NCBI GenBank assembly: GCA_003344405.1
Contig: NOWV01000154.1
Span: forward strand, 62,001-126,000
DNA from: Trichoplax sp. H2
Lineage: Eukaryota; Placozoa; Uniplacotomia; Trichoplacea
Direction: 5' to 3'
DNA length: 64,000 bases
Shown: piece after piece, positions 40,352 to 55,300 of the stretch
How positions within the stretch are numbered: position 1 is the stretch's first letter
How the letters are laid out: each line of letters starts with the position of its first letter
Notes under the pieces: generated by a model
Databases searched by the model: none
The model's input: the letters and a program-made list of their open reading frames with translations, nothing else
Told to the model about the DNA's origin: nothing
Made by a program: the position numbers and the translations under genes

Positions 40352-43300
40352 CTATTGACATGTTACACAGCCGAAAAGAAGATAGCGCACTTTAAGCTCA
40401 ATGGTTGATGTAAACGTACTATATGAAAGTAGGAAAATTGCAAGACATGGCCTCGCAGACTTACGTTTCCACCAACTGAGGTGGACCATAAAAGGATTTT
40501 CGGGATACATAGGCTAATAGATTCCCTCGTAAATCGCTAAAGATGGGAGAAATACGCAATTTTTAATTTTCGCTTTCATGTAAAGTGACCACACATAAAG
40601 TTTGTAATATAGCAATACAATAGCATAGTCTTCGAAATAGCTCAAAATTTATCTGATAAGGACGGCTTTAAATATCGGGTGGATAAATTGAACTGGTACA
40701 AACAATGGATTTGTAGTAAATTACTATATTTGTAGCCTACATGAAAAGATTTGAAAGATTTAATGTGTAATGATAAACAACGGTATTTGGCTATGCGATA
40801 AAGTGATCTTCAAAACAATAAATCAAGAACTACAGTTTCTTGCAAATTTCACTTTATTACAGAAGTTAGGTTCGTCTAACTACCAAGGACTATCTGACTA
40901 TCTGATAATCTACTTATTACAGCAAAATTCACGATTTATATACGATTAGTTACAGAATGCTTTTAAGTTTATAACTTCTAAGCGTAACGAACGGATCAAT
41001 ATTGCAATATTAGATAATCAGGTTATAAGAGAGAAGAATGTTTAACAGGTGTGATCATACTGTATTTAAGTAATCTTCACATAAAAAAATGTTGCATTGC
41101 GATATATCTCTTGTCGCATAAACTAAAATTATCTGTACGTACACGATAACAATGATGCGTCAATTCAATTATGATTACCAGGAAGTATACAAATTTGTAT
41201 TTCCTCTCTGACTACATCGTATATCTTAAAAATTCAGATTAGTAACAATAGAGTCATTACTTTTCACCCTTTGTAACTCCTAACACTTACAGTTTTTGCA
41301 ATCTTGATAAACCTTTAAAGCATCTTTCCTGCAGCGTTTCAATTTTGTTTCTGCTTGCATCGCTTTATCATCAATTACGATTTTTATTAGTTATAGTCAA
41401 CAAGCTTAACAACTAATTAACAACAACTGAACTAAATTTGCAAATACGTGTTAACACTAAACATACTCAAGTTTCAGACTTACATCAAATTTATGTTCGG
41501 AAATAGTTCAACTATGTCCAAATTTGGCCTACATAATCCTTCAACCTTGTTATTCGATATATTACTGATTCATTTAGACATAAGTATTAGTACATTGATT
41601 ATATTATGCTTAAATTAATAAACTTTATTTGCATTAAACTATTTTGCAGCGATAATCTTGTTAAGAAACAAGTCCAATACATTACGGTATTATTCTATGA
41701 GAATAAAGATCATAACAGAATATTTCGAAAATCATACTTACAGTTTTTCCATATTTTTAAATCGAATTGTTAGTGTAGATTTTATCTTTTTTAGGCTATT
41801 TTTTGCAATATTTCTAAAAGAAATATCGAAATTTTATTAAATACAATATCTGTTTTCTCTAATAAACAGTCTCTTTTTGCTGTTAGATGATACGACACAA
41901 TACTTACAATTCTACTAATTCATTCAAATCATTCAAAGAGACGTCAACCATATCAAATTCATGTATGTTGTTATCATTTAATGATCTATTATTTAGAAAA
42001 GACATCAATTTAAGTAATTATATAAATATATCAGTTTGCTTGCACCAACGATTCTATCTTTAGAGCACTACATTAAATTTAATCTAAAATAAATTATACT
42101 ATGATATGATCACGGTAAATTTTATTGTAACATCAAGTTATTAAAATAACACACTTACAAAATTTTAAGTTTGTAAAACACGGTAAAGGCCTTTCCAGGA
42201 ATAGTGGATATATTGCATTTACTTAAATTACTATAAAAATTTTTTTAATTTAGAAAAAAAAGCTGATTATAAACCTTGCAAATCAGACATTATATTCAGT
42301 TTAGTTAAATTTCGATAATTCTTTAAAAAATTTATGCCAGAAAGTTCTGTGCTTAAAGCTGAATTTCTGTTCACTTTCTTGTCCTTAAACTACCAAGATT
42401 AAGTTATGATTGCTTAAAATTTAAATATAGTTAGGCGTATACAATGCCTAAATTACACCTTTCGATAATTTATTTCTATTATTAAATTGCGAATATCCCA
42501 CTACGTGATAAGATTTGTCTAGAATTTAATGTCAACTACGAATTCAGTATGGATTTACCATACTACATATCATTTTATAGTCAACTATATAACGGATGGT
42601 AAACTAGATATATTGCAACAAACATAGGCAATATCAGTTATAGATCCTCTTAAATGTACCCGTCCTCTGCCGTCCGACTCAGCTCAACAAGATACTCTAA
42701 GTAGAGGATCGTTAACCGAAGTCATAATTGCTTTTATTGGCTTTAAAACTCTCTTAAATTAGTTCAATACTTTTACGTGAAATAAGTAAATATAAAATCA
42801 GCATCTGTAATTTTACGCTGTCCAACTGTTATCAGTATCCAATACAGTATTATGCATATTGCATAAGGAAACACCGTATTTACATGCTACGGTCAAGACA
42901 GCTCATTATTACTTCGCTTACTTACATTCCGATAAGAAACGGCCCAACACGTTCGTATAAATCATCGATGAAGGTGTCCAATACTATTGGATTATCGCTT
43001 ACATCTCTATTTGCTCAAAAAAGTTCCGAAATCGATCTCAAATTCTTCTTAAGTAATATATTTTATAAAGTTAATAGCTCTATGCATAATACTTATAAGC
43101 TCGTCTACTGTAAATAACAATATTTAAGATTCTAGACTGAATTATCGGGTTAATGTTTTATCACCTGACATATTCATCACAGTGCATAGATGTAACTTAG
43201 ACATTCATAATGTAAGGGAAGTATTTAATAGTTCATAATGAAAAGTTTTCCCAGTAAAAGATTTATAAAGAGGATCTATTGGCATACGTACAACTTCAAG

Positions 43301-46300
43301 TTAATTATAGCTGCCATTCCCTTCGTTATTCCGACCCAGTTATTACCTGCCAATTTCCTAAAAGCAATCGACAAGTTCACTACATATAAGATAATTCTTT
43401 ATAAGTTTAGCTATTACAGCTAAGATAATGTTTTTGAATAACTCTCTTCTAAATAAGTAGCAGTCTTATTTTAAGATCTAATTGTCACCTAAATAAGCAG
43501 TATACTTACAAGTCGTTAACTAAGTTTAATTTATCGAGAAAGCCTTTCTGTATTTCTATCCCATTTGCAGTCAAATTAGTATAACTCATGTCACTAACAA
43601 ATACAAAAATAGCTATGTCAGTACTAGATTCAGTTAAACAAATCATTTTCAAATTATGTTCACGATAAACTTCAAGCATCTACCTACATTTTCTTGATTT
43701 GATAGAATAAACGATCACAATTAGGATCGAATTTTTTTATATTGTTGTTTGCTAAAATTCTTAAAAGGTATGATACAGGCTTTTTTAATATGTAATATTC
43801 TATTAATGTCAAACACAGTATTCAGAGTAAATATTTTAAAAATAGCCGTCAGAGTATTTAGTATTGATAAATAAGAATAGTTAAATGAGGATATCACTTA
43901 CAAAGATCTCAATACGGGAGGTAATCCCGAGCAATTTAGGTATTTTATATCGTTTCGTGCTAAATTTCTATAATTACATTGAATGTAAGAATCAATTAAG
44001 AAAAATTTATAGATTATATCTAATAAAGATTAATTATATTTTAACATCATTTAATCTGCCATTACGATATAGGCAATTTTACTCAAAATCTTATAAAATA
44101 TCCAAGTAAGTGATTTTGGTTTTATAATATTATACGAACGTAAGTTTAATACAAACAGAGTAGCCATTAAATCACTGCTTAAAAGGTTACGTAAATCTAT
44201 TACAACCAACAAGAGAATGCACTAATAATACATTAACTCTTTCATAGGTTTCGTTCGTATATTAATGAAATTGATGCCTCTAGCAGGAAAAGGAATTGCA
44301 GCTGCTGTTTATAGCAGTAACGCTTATTTCTGATAATTACAAAGATATCAATATCATTATACGTGCATCTACGAATACTTTACCCATAACTTATCGCCTT
44401 TTGAAAAATCTACGATATCAAGATTTTATTTGATATATATATATAGATTTTGTTTGGTTACAATTGTTAAAATGAATTAAAAATATGGACATAATTTTTG
44501 CTACTTTCACTCACAGCTTTTCTAGGAATGTTAACCCCAAATCATCTTGCTCAGATAGTGTTATAGCGTTATCACTTAAATCGCTAAGTAAATTCAGTAT
44601 ATTCAGCTAAGACAATCTTTTCAATAATTACTTTTATTAATATAAAGTAATAATGTAATATGTCATCCTTACAGAATTCTTAAGTTTTTATATGAAGAAA
44701 AGGTTTTGTTTTCTACTTGCGCAATTCCGTTATGACTTAAATACCTAAAATTAAGCTATTTAGTTTTGCAGGACCTTATACTAAAACTGAACAAGTATTA
44801 TTTCCGAAAGCCTAAAATTGTTTAAGACGTATATTCATATTACTTACAATTCGCCAAGATAGGAAAGTTTGACATTAAAAGTCTTGCTAACATTTCTAAT
44901 ATTATTAGAATTCAAGTTTCTTGTATTTCAAGTTAATGCAACAGAGTTGATAAATATAAAAAAATAATCTTCTATTAGATCAAACATTCGAAAATAATGA
45001 AGTTGCCTATATAAAATTCTTATAGGGTAAGAAATAATGACAACTTGGCTATTAATAAAGGAAAGAACAGTTTTACAGTATCCGTAAGTCTTGTAATCCT
45101 TCCAAAATAGAATTAATATCAGAGATATGGTTATTTTGCAAGTATCTAAAATAAGTATAATTCATGTCTTAATGCTATTTCGTAAAATAACCATATTACA
45201 ACTTGCTACGATTATCAGTCTTACAAAGAATTTAACTTTGTATTCATGAAATAATTTTCACTAAGAACTCCAATCCTGTTTGAGTCCAGGTGTCTTTTAA
45301 GGAAAATATTGTAATAATTATGAAAGCGCATAAGTAAATATTCTATGCATGCCTTTCATTTTATATCATGTACTAAACAAGAATAGATCAATAAATGTTA
45401 AAAAGTGCATACAAATGGAGTTAAATGAAGTAAATGAAATAGTTTGCTCATCTGCAAAAAACAAACAAATACAGTAATTCATAACCATAGATTCGTTTAA
45501 TAATTACTACTATTTATGATTACAATCATCAGGTGTTTTTCACTATCAATTATTTACTTACAATTCTTTGAGCTGGGTTAAGTTTATGAAATCTTGTGTG
45601 CTTATTGTCGTGATAAGATTGAACGTAAGAGATCTGGACATTAGAGAAGACACAATTTAGCATTTCAGAAGCATAAAGGCTAGTAAAATACTTTCTTTGT
45701 AAATTAATCTTGTTTCTATGCAGTAATAGCTGCCCGATAAGTGGATTTAATGCAAAGACCTAACGAAGCAGTTATAATCGTGATACAGAGATTTTAATCT
45801 AGATGATGGATATAATTCGAGTTTAGATCTTACTTACTCAGTTAGTGTACTGTTATTCTTAACAATAGCACTATCTACTTATATTTAAATGCAGAAGATT
45901 TAAGAGTTGCTATCAAAAAGCTCAATGAAACATGATAGTCAACGTCTATATAGCATAGATTAAATTTTATGATTTGACAATTCATGCTTTACTAAATAAT
46001 GATCGTAATGTTTGTAAGAATAACAGAATTCAGCACCTATAAAGAAAATAATATCTTATGGTGTCACGGTACGAACTACCGTGAAGAGTTAAATGACTAA
46101 ACTTCGTGAATTAATATTTATATATGGAGATAACTATTAATGGCTTACAGTAAGAACCACGGCAGTTATTATTTTGTTACAGTAACTTATGCTGTACTGA
46201 AGTAAGAGTTCTTATATAGCAACTGATGTGAATTGATTATAGTGCTATGTCTTGTAACGCATGTGATTAATATCCTGAAAATATTCACTTATAGGTGATA

Positions 46301-49300
46301 CCATAAATAATTCCGTGAAAGGACATACGGTAGTCTATATATTTAGAGTCATTCAGTACATGTGTACGATTATGAATATCTCTGTATCAATTTAACTATT
46401 CAATATAAACTAAATTTCATAATCTTATGATGGCTCATTCATGATAGCTGTTGCCGAAGGGTATTTAAGCTCGGCAGATAGCTGCATAAAATAGGAATTC
46501 TCTAGTTGTTTAATCTATAAGGAAAGATATGTAAGTGCTTGAGAAATAGCTAAGGGATACTGAATCCCGGAGACTTTAGTAATTTAGAGATTTGTTTTGC
46601 GTTATCCCTGTCACGAAGCTAGTTTGTGAAATATGGTAATAATTTCTAGTTCTTCACTATTGCCATACATTCAAGATGAAGAAAAGAGTTAAATTCATTG
46701 GGATACACATGCCGTACGTGAATACACATATGTGTGTAGTTTACAACCACAGCTTTCAGCTCATAAACATACAAAACAACAAGTTGTGACAGCGGTCTTA
46801 TAAAATCTAGCTTCTGTAACTGGTTCTTTAGCAAGAATCTGCAAAATATGAGCAATAAAATAGATAATTGGAACGCAGTAAGCGTACAAAAGCTACCGCA
46901 TTTATATTATATAGTAAACAGAGAAATAATTAGCTCGATTAGGATATTTATAGAGTATCTAAACTACATAGTACGCTATTTGTATTTCCGTTATTCCTAG
47001 GAAGATTAATATTTTTTGTACTTACAGTGACTGTAACTTTGAAAATGGTCTCAGGGCATCAATATGGATGTAATTTAGAGTATTTGAAGAGATATTCCTG
47101 TAGAAATTGAACAGATTCTAGTTAAAACAATTTACCTAAAATTATGTGTGCATCGTATCAATATTACAATTAAGTAAGGACAAGAAATCTGATATTTAAC
47201 ATAAAGGAGAATTTGACCCACTGTAAGAAAAAAATTATATTTTATTAAATGCCCTTACATTAATTTTATAGATGATAAACCCCCAGTAAGATTTGTATCT
47301 ACCTTTAACTCAAAATCTTAGCCAAATTAAAAGTATCGTAAAACAATTTGGCGAATTTTATAGTGATAACTTATATTTAGTCGATCTAGTGCCTGATTTT
47401 GAGTATCGTAATCCAATCGTATCAATTATGATAGGGAAATTCTTTTCTAATCTAGATTCATCATATAAACTACTGTTGCATGACGAATAAATTGGCTTTC
47501 TCTGTTACTATGTAATTGCACACAATAACATTATCACTTTAGCAGAATTGACTACAAAAAGCTACAAATTTATTTTTAACTTTTATCTGTACAGTATATT
47601 GTTAGGTAGCTCTTTACTGATATTTATATTTTAGGAGTTTAGGTCGAGTCAAACGGTTACCTCAGAAGTTACCCAAGAAATTATAAATCAAATAACCATT
47701 CATACTAGATACTGCATCAATGTTGAATACATATATATATATACTAGCTATTCTAAATGCACAATCATTCTTTTTATCTAATAGTAATTGCTTTAATCAG
47801 GTAGTAGATATTTATGCAATGTAGCATGCTTATTTAATTATTTTATCTTTCAATTACAGGCATTAAATTAGAATAGTTTTTCTTACATTACCATAAAACT
47901 GGTATGGAATATGTCTATGAAACTAGATTTATGCAACTTAGAAGATTATTAAATAGATACTCATGATTGACTAGAATCATAAGCACCTTATGAGACTCAT
48001 AACATATGCCATGCAAATATTATTAAATCGAAGGCGTGAATTTAATTCGTTAAGATAACTTGTGTTCTGTTCAAAGCAACACTAGATGATAACCATATTG
48101 CATCGCGAAGTAGCACAAATTATAGTTCTAAATTGACCTCGGAAAACATGTATCAGCGTGTACTATGCACACAAATATTAGCAATGATCTGTCAGTAAGG
48201 AAGTAAATAATTGCGTAGCTATAATTTTGCGATATGGATGAAATACTTACATTGAAAGCATAGAATTGTAATTATTCATAAAGAATGAATCCTTAATATT
48301 TCTAATGCTATTATAACGATTGCCTGTTAAATCGCTAACATAATAAATAGATATTAATCAGTGAAAAGTAGTAAGAAATTTATTTGAAATTAAGTTTAAC
48401 TATAAGTAGCTATTATTTTGTTTCTCATGCTATCATCAGAATCATGCTTACAGATGGACTAAGTGATCCAGAGTAGAAAAGTTGAGTAGAGTTGATTCAT
48501 GCAGTTTGTTATAAGATAAATTGCTATTTCAAGCGAGATACCAAGCAAGATTATACAATATAAAAATAATTTTAACATAAGAATATTAATATTGATCAAA
48601 AATTACTATACTTGTTGCAATTTGATATTTTAAATCGATTACGACTGTCATTCTCAACTATAGTTATGAAGATATAACTAACAGCGTCCTGCAGTCTCCA
48701 AAGTCCAACCGTTTTATTTCCGATAGGAAATTATTGGCCAAATCTCTACGTTAGAATACCAAAAAGCAAAAGATTTTTCCATGAGCATATAGTAACATAT
48801 GGTAAACGATTGAAATCAGTTATAAACTCTATTAATGGTCAATTTGATCATTTAATAGATTTTTAATCTTTTCATCCTTTCTAAATTAGTGCCTGGTACA
48901 AGAATATATGTAATCAATATTGTTTACAACAATTGAAATTATAGTCTTTGCTGTATTACACTGTACCATGGCTAGGCCATAGTTATAATAGTTTGGATTA
49001 ATCAAAATTAGCGGTTGGCCTCAATTAATACTTAATTGTTATTTACTAATCCAGATATAGAGATTACTTATCTTAATAAACACTAGTACATTCTATTTTT
49101 GAAATTTGTTATATACTAATAATATCACTTTGTGTAGATAATTTCGATACTCATGACAAGATTACTTAAAGATTTAAATAATTTATATTTGCTCAATGAC
49201 GCGAATTCGTGGTAGAAAAAATTTTAAATAGGATACTAGCTTAAAATATTTCGCACTCACTAAATAATATTAAAAATTGTTTAAATTTTTACTTTATACC

Positions 49301-52300
49301 ACTGATCGCTAAGCTTTACAATTATGATTGTGTTACTAATACTATATTTTTTTATTCTATATATATATATTTTACGAGCTATATTGATATCCATATCATC
49401 CGTGGAACTTAGTTAAGACTTACATGTTCTTTATTACTACCGTATTCCTTCTTCGGTTAATCAATTTATGTCTTCCATCTAACTTCAGTGGATAAGATCT
49501 CGATACCCCTCTTGGCGGATACAAATAATCATTAGCGATAACTGTGGCGATAAATAACTTTAAATATAATGTAAAAATGTCGGTATGCTTTTAATTAGAC
49601 ATAGAATACGACAGCATCGTATATCACTGTATCATCTGATTAAATTATAAGTGAAAATTAATGCATACAAAAAATCCATAGATGGTACAGCAGGTAATTT
49701 AAATTCCTGAAAATTACTGATCGGATTACCGCTAAGCTGCCTAAAATTAAGCAAAGTAAGTTTATTTGCTTTAAATTTCGTTAACACAAGCTATCATTGA
49801 AAGTAAAAAGTTTAAAGAAATATTAAAATTGATGAACTATTAAATGCAGCCTAGTTACATAGTGAAAGATGCACAGGCAATACTTACAATAATTGTAATT
49901 TATTTAGACCAGAAAATGCATTAGCATCAATCGAAAATATTTCATTCGTTTGTAGGCGTCTACAAAAAGAATTTAACACTATTAGAGACCAGTATTTGAT
50001 TATATTAACATGCTACAGATCCTGTAATTCTTTATAATAATTGGAAGAAAAATTACGCTAAGCTGTAACGTTGATTCTATTACAATTATACTTATTTTAA
50101 TCTTATCAAGGAATATCAAGACTAAGTTATATTATTATACAATTTTATACTCATTATTCTTCGCTTAAAACTAACAAACACTGCTATGCACTGCCTACGA
50201 AATGCAGCTTGAGCTCTATATAATAGACAGTCCTACTATTTTTTAACAGAAACCTTCTTTTTAAATTTTGAATGTATTATTCTTTCAATCGGTATAAAAT
50301 CACTGACAGTGATATTCGCAAGCTATTAAATTTATAGCATTTAAATTAGCATTTTAACAACTAATGATTGTAAATCAGCTCAGGACAACTACTATGTGTA
50401 TTAAGATTTAGCTATCGTTATCTTACGTATATTACTTCATAATACAGATTTAAATCTACATTAGTAACCCTAACATAACCTATGAAATTAATGGCAATCA
50501 ACTCGCAGTCTCAAATTGTGCTTTGAAAATCACAGCATTATCTAGGTGAAGTTTGAGCCAGCTAATGCTTACAGTACTTTAAGATTTGAGAGATGTTGGA
50601 ACTGATAGGCGCTTAATGACCGAATTTCATTTTCATTTAAATTTCTAGCAATTTTAGTCATTTAAAACAAACAATTAATTATCAGAGAGATAAGCTTTAT
50701 CTACAAAATTCTAGCTTCTTAATGAATTTTACAATTCTTGAAGTTTGACCAACGGTAGGAAGACTATTGGATCTAGAATCGTCATATCGTTGTCTGCCAA
50801 ATCTCTACATGATATAATATTAGAAATAGCCCTATAATGCTGTATGTTGCTACTATTAGAATTCGACTTTATTAATAATTTTTAGTTGCATTTTTATACT
50901 ATCCATAACTGGGTACCTACAAGGTAGTAACGTTATATAGGTCTTTGAATGCGGTAGCTTTTATTATAGAGACGTTATTGAAGTTTAATTGCCTAATGAT
51001 GGAAAATTTGATGTAATATTCCAATTTTAAATATTCCCTTATGACATACTCGAAATCTTACTACGCTAATAATTTCTAGCGAATATCTATCATTTGAGTT
51101 CTTATTGTTAGCTTTTACTATGAAGATCTAAATATTTACAAATAACAGAATTACAGATTGAATAGGTTATAAAGACCCAAAAATTGATGGTTGTCCAATA
51201 CTTGCAATTGGGTATTAGTGATATTCCTGTTCAATATTAGAATGAAGGAAGTTACTAACTTACGAGAGTAATTGTAATTGGTAAATTATGTTCTTATTAT
51301 TCATAGCTTAATATCAGAATATTCAGAGTAAGACTATTAATTCTCTTCCTGACTGAAGTTTTAAGAAAAATTCATCCAGACAAGCGTAAAATTAATGTAA
51401 TGCCGAATTAAAGTTGCTAATGATTTGATACTTAAACTATAAACTGAGATAAATAAGATATTTAACAATGCGACTCACAAAGAGGTTGCCATGACCATCG
51501 ATTTAAATAGCTTAGGAGGAAGATTAAATATGTGGTTATTATTCATAACTCTAGAAAAAAGGAGGCATACTGATTAAACCAGCTGCTTTAAATGCAGAAA
51601 TAAGCTAACACGATAGTTTTCAAGGCCTTCCTTTACACCACAAATAAACTCTCGCCTTAAATATCTAAATCATTAATAAGATCTACTACTGTACTTCACA
51701 TTGAAATACTCGTAAATTCTTAATTAATAACTCTACGTTAATAATACTACTTATTTGATCATTATTATTATACGCACAGTGTTTTAATCTTAGACAATTG
51801 ATGGAAGGCTGTTGGTGCAATGAATCGGATAAAGTTACTATTTAAATACCTATATAATTTTAGATGGAAATTAATTAAGTTAATTATGTTATTTACGAGT
51901 AGTTATGATCATTAGATTCTTACAGTTTCTGTAAGTTGGGAGCGCACAGCGTTTTTGAATATATATGTGTCAAATTATTCCGATCTATTCGCCTAGTTGT
52001 TAAAATCAATGCTTTAATAAACACTTGAATTTTACTCTAACAGGCGATATCGGTTAGTTGCACAAATCATTTGTGTCAAGATTTTATGATTTTCGGAAAA
52101 AATAACTTCGCTGCCTTTCAATATAGAACTGTAGTGGCATAATCACTTATCATATCGAAATTAATTTACTTGTTCTTTTTTAATTTTTATCTGACCGTTA
52201 CCATACAATATATATAAGTAACGATAACATTATACTACTAAAGGGTTTAATATCAAATCCTATACAATATCTAATTATTTAGACAGCGAAGAAAAATACT

Positions 52301-55300
52301 TTATGACTCCTTGGATAAGTTTTATTGCAAGTATTTGGCCTGATCTAGATAAGTTATAATAATTGCTATTTAAGATATTTATGGACTAAGGTTATCTAAT
52401 AATTACATCATGCTGACGTTTTTAATATTACTAAATCATGTAATATCACAAACATTAAGTTTTCAGTATTTAAAAGTAATCAGATAGCAGCATAATTTGC
52501 CTGTTTTAATAGATATAAATTAAAATTGAAATACGAAGCCAATGGTAAGACTAAGAGCGACAAAGACTTACAGTATCTTCAATCGATCAAGGCCGCAAAG
52601 TGTATTATTTTCTATCGTTTGTATCCTATTTATAGAAGCACTTCTACATAAAAGCAAACAATATCAAGTTACTTTGATGATAACGGTTTATTTAACTACA
52701 AAAACCTGATATGTACAGTTTTGTAAATATAAGTAACTATAACGGTCAGGTAAAATTAGATGAGCGTATAATATTTAGTGTTAATATATAAATGTTCTAT
52801 AACTTTTAACATGGATGCATAAGAATTTACCATGTCGAATACCCTAGCCTAGATGATAGACTTAAATATAACTAGTGAAGTTCATGTATCATGATGTCTG
52901 TTGTGTTATTATTGGAAGAACATAAACACAAGCTGCGTAATAAAAACATCTAAGTCAAAAATTACTCCCTGGGTAAGTAATGTATTAAAATAATAATATA
53001 GATTTACAGTTCTATTTACATTGAGTACACCGAGTCTGCTTACGCACATAAATGGTGTTACAAATACGTTAGGATAGTAATCTGTAGACGCAAAAACAAA
53101 ATTCATACAAGATTTTTTTGTATTACGCAAATGTCGTATTGCATGCTTATGCATTCATAACCTAATAATCTTGAAAACTAGACACAGGTCATAATTCATT
53201 ATTATTATAGACGAATAAATCATATATTATAGTTAGTAATGGATTATTTCTCGATCTGATGCGATGATAAACATAGCGTAGCTAGAAAGTAAATAATAGG
53301 TTTTAATTTTTGTCTAGTAAAATATACGTACAATTCCATCAGATTTGTTAAGCAATCAATGTGACCAGGTTTTAAGCTCTCCAAATTATTACCTGTGACG
53401 GACCTATAATGTATATAGTTAAGACAGTCATGAAAATTTTCTTTTAAGTATTCTAAATTTTAGCTTTAATACACCAATTCTTTAAAGCTAACACACTATA
53501 CACAATTTTATAATTATACCCTTGCAAATATTAGAAAAGAATGATTGTGCTAATAAAACAAATGTAACATTAGCGAGATTAACTAACTTAAATAGTTGTT
53601 GACCTTAATATAGGAGATCCTATATTAGTAGAGACATCTTATCTATCGTGATGATTATAATAGTGTTATCGACTAAAAGTATGTGAACAATGTAATTAGT
53701 TGCAATCTATGCTGCATTTGGAATGATAATGATTATATAAGGCACGATGGTATTAGGAGAAGCTCCTACTGTATTAATTTGGAAGCAAAAGCAAATCGTA
53801 AGGTGGCAGATGATGTTTTGCTAGTTGCATATAAAGCGAGGTCTTTCTGTAAACAGTTATTACTTATCCTCCGTTAAGGTTAGACTCCCAATAAGTTGTA
53901 ATTACAGCTGTTACCAATTACTGACGTTTTCATTAGATTTGAATTTCATTACAATAAAATATATGAAACTAATTACGTTTCGATTTATGACAAATATATA
54001 TAATCCTTACTGGATTTACGAATTAAATTACGAAACACAATCTTTAGTAAAATAATACTTTTAGATTTAGTCTTGTAAAATATAAATCTCTTTCATTTAA
54101 TTAATTGCGATAAGCTAATGTTAGAATAACAATTATTTAATTAGCGCACAATATATTAAATTTTTACAGACTGTTCAAGTCTGCTATAAGCATCCTTCAT
54201 AGCTTACTTACAATACTTTAAGATTCTTTAATTTACAAAATGAACCACTTTCAATAGTCCTGATTGCATTTCCAGCAAGCTGTCTAAAATCGAATAATTT
54301 GAATATGTTTCATATTTAATTAAATACAAAGACACCTTTTCTAGAACAATATCACGTTGCTGAAGTGTTAAAAGTCGAGAATAATTTCCTGTCCTTAGTT
54401 TTAGATATTGTCAGTGTTACAACATACAATTCTTGGAGATTAGCAAGATTAGCAAAATTGTTCGGCTGTATCCTTGATAACTTATTGTCTGAAAAATCGC
54501 TAATGATTTGAAGTAATTAAAAATATAAATTCGCTTAACATCTGTAAATGAAAAGCATTTTTTAAATATTAGTTAACATTTACTTTACTATCAATTGCCT
54601 GAATTATCACACTATTTACGATAAGATTATAAAGTTTAATTTTATTTTACTACACGCACAGTGATTGTAGTTTGATTGTCGGCTTGAAGGCATTGTCGTC
54701 AATCTCAGTAATTTCATTAGCTTCATAAGATCTGGCATAAATACCAACGGTATTTGCGAATGACTCGAAATTATGCAATGTTTGGTTATAAAGAATTCAA
54801 ATGCTGGTTGTACAGCCAGAGAGCACATTATGACCATATTTATTGATTAAGTAAATTTCAATGATTCATTTATATTTTGTAAAGGTAGAAATCTTCGAAA
54901 TCTTATTTACACGCGTTTATATGACTCTGCAGTAGCCCTGTACATTGTACAATTGTACATGCACAATTTCACGCGCTAGCTAAGTCAATTTATCAAAAAT
55001 ACTACTAGTATTCAGTACCAATGTGTTGAATGATTGAAAAATTAATATAACATGGTATAGATAGGCCATGCTATGAGAACGTAAACTTTGTAATTACTGT
55101 AATATAGCATTAGACATGACTTTAAATTCTCTTACATTCCAATTAGATGAGAAAGGCATGTAAGGCTTCCATTAGAAACTTTAAATAGTTTATTGCCACT
55201 TATAGACCTATAGAAAAATATGAAATTATTGTAATTCCAATGTTCTAATGATAAACTATGTTGTTAAAATGCAACTGACTTAATACGGAATACCGTTTTA

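Noticed and set aside
45839-45892. Strong GTAAGT donor preceded by AIVKNNSTLTE
   Set aside because: All three frames upstream hit stops within the length of one repeat; at most a fragment of a dead exon.
49424-49498. 75-bp in-phase open segment between splice-like sites in the LRR array
   Set aside because: Donor GTAAGT is good, but the acceptor has no pyrimidine tract and the peptide lacks the LRR pattern.
53683-54055. Two plus-strand ORFs within a GPCR intron
   Set aside because: No domain, no splice context, composition like the surrounding intron.
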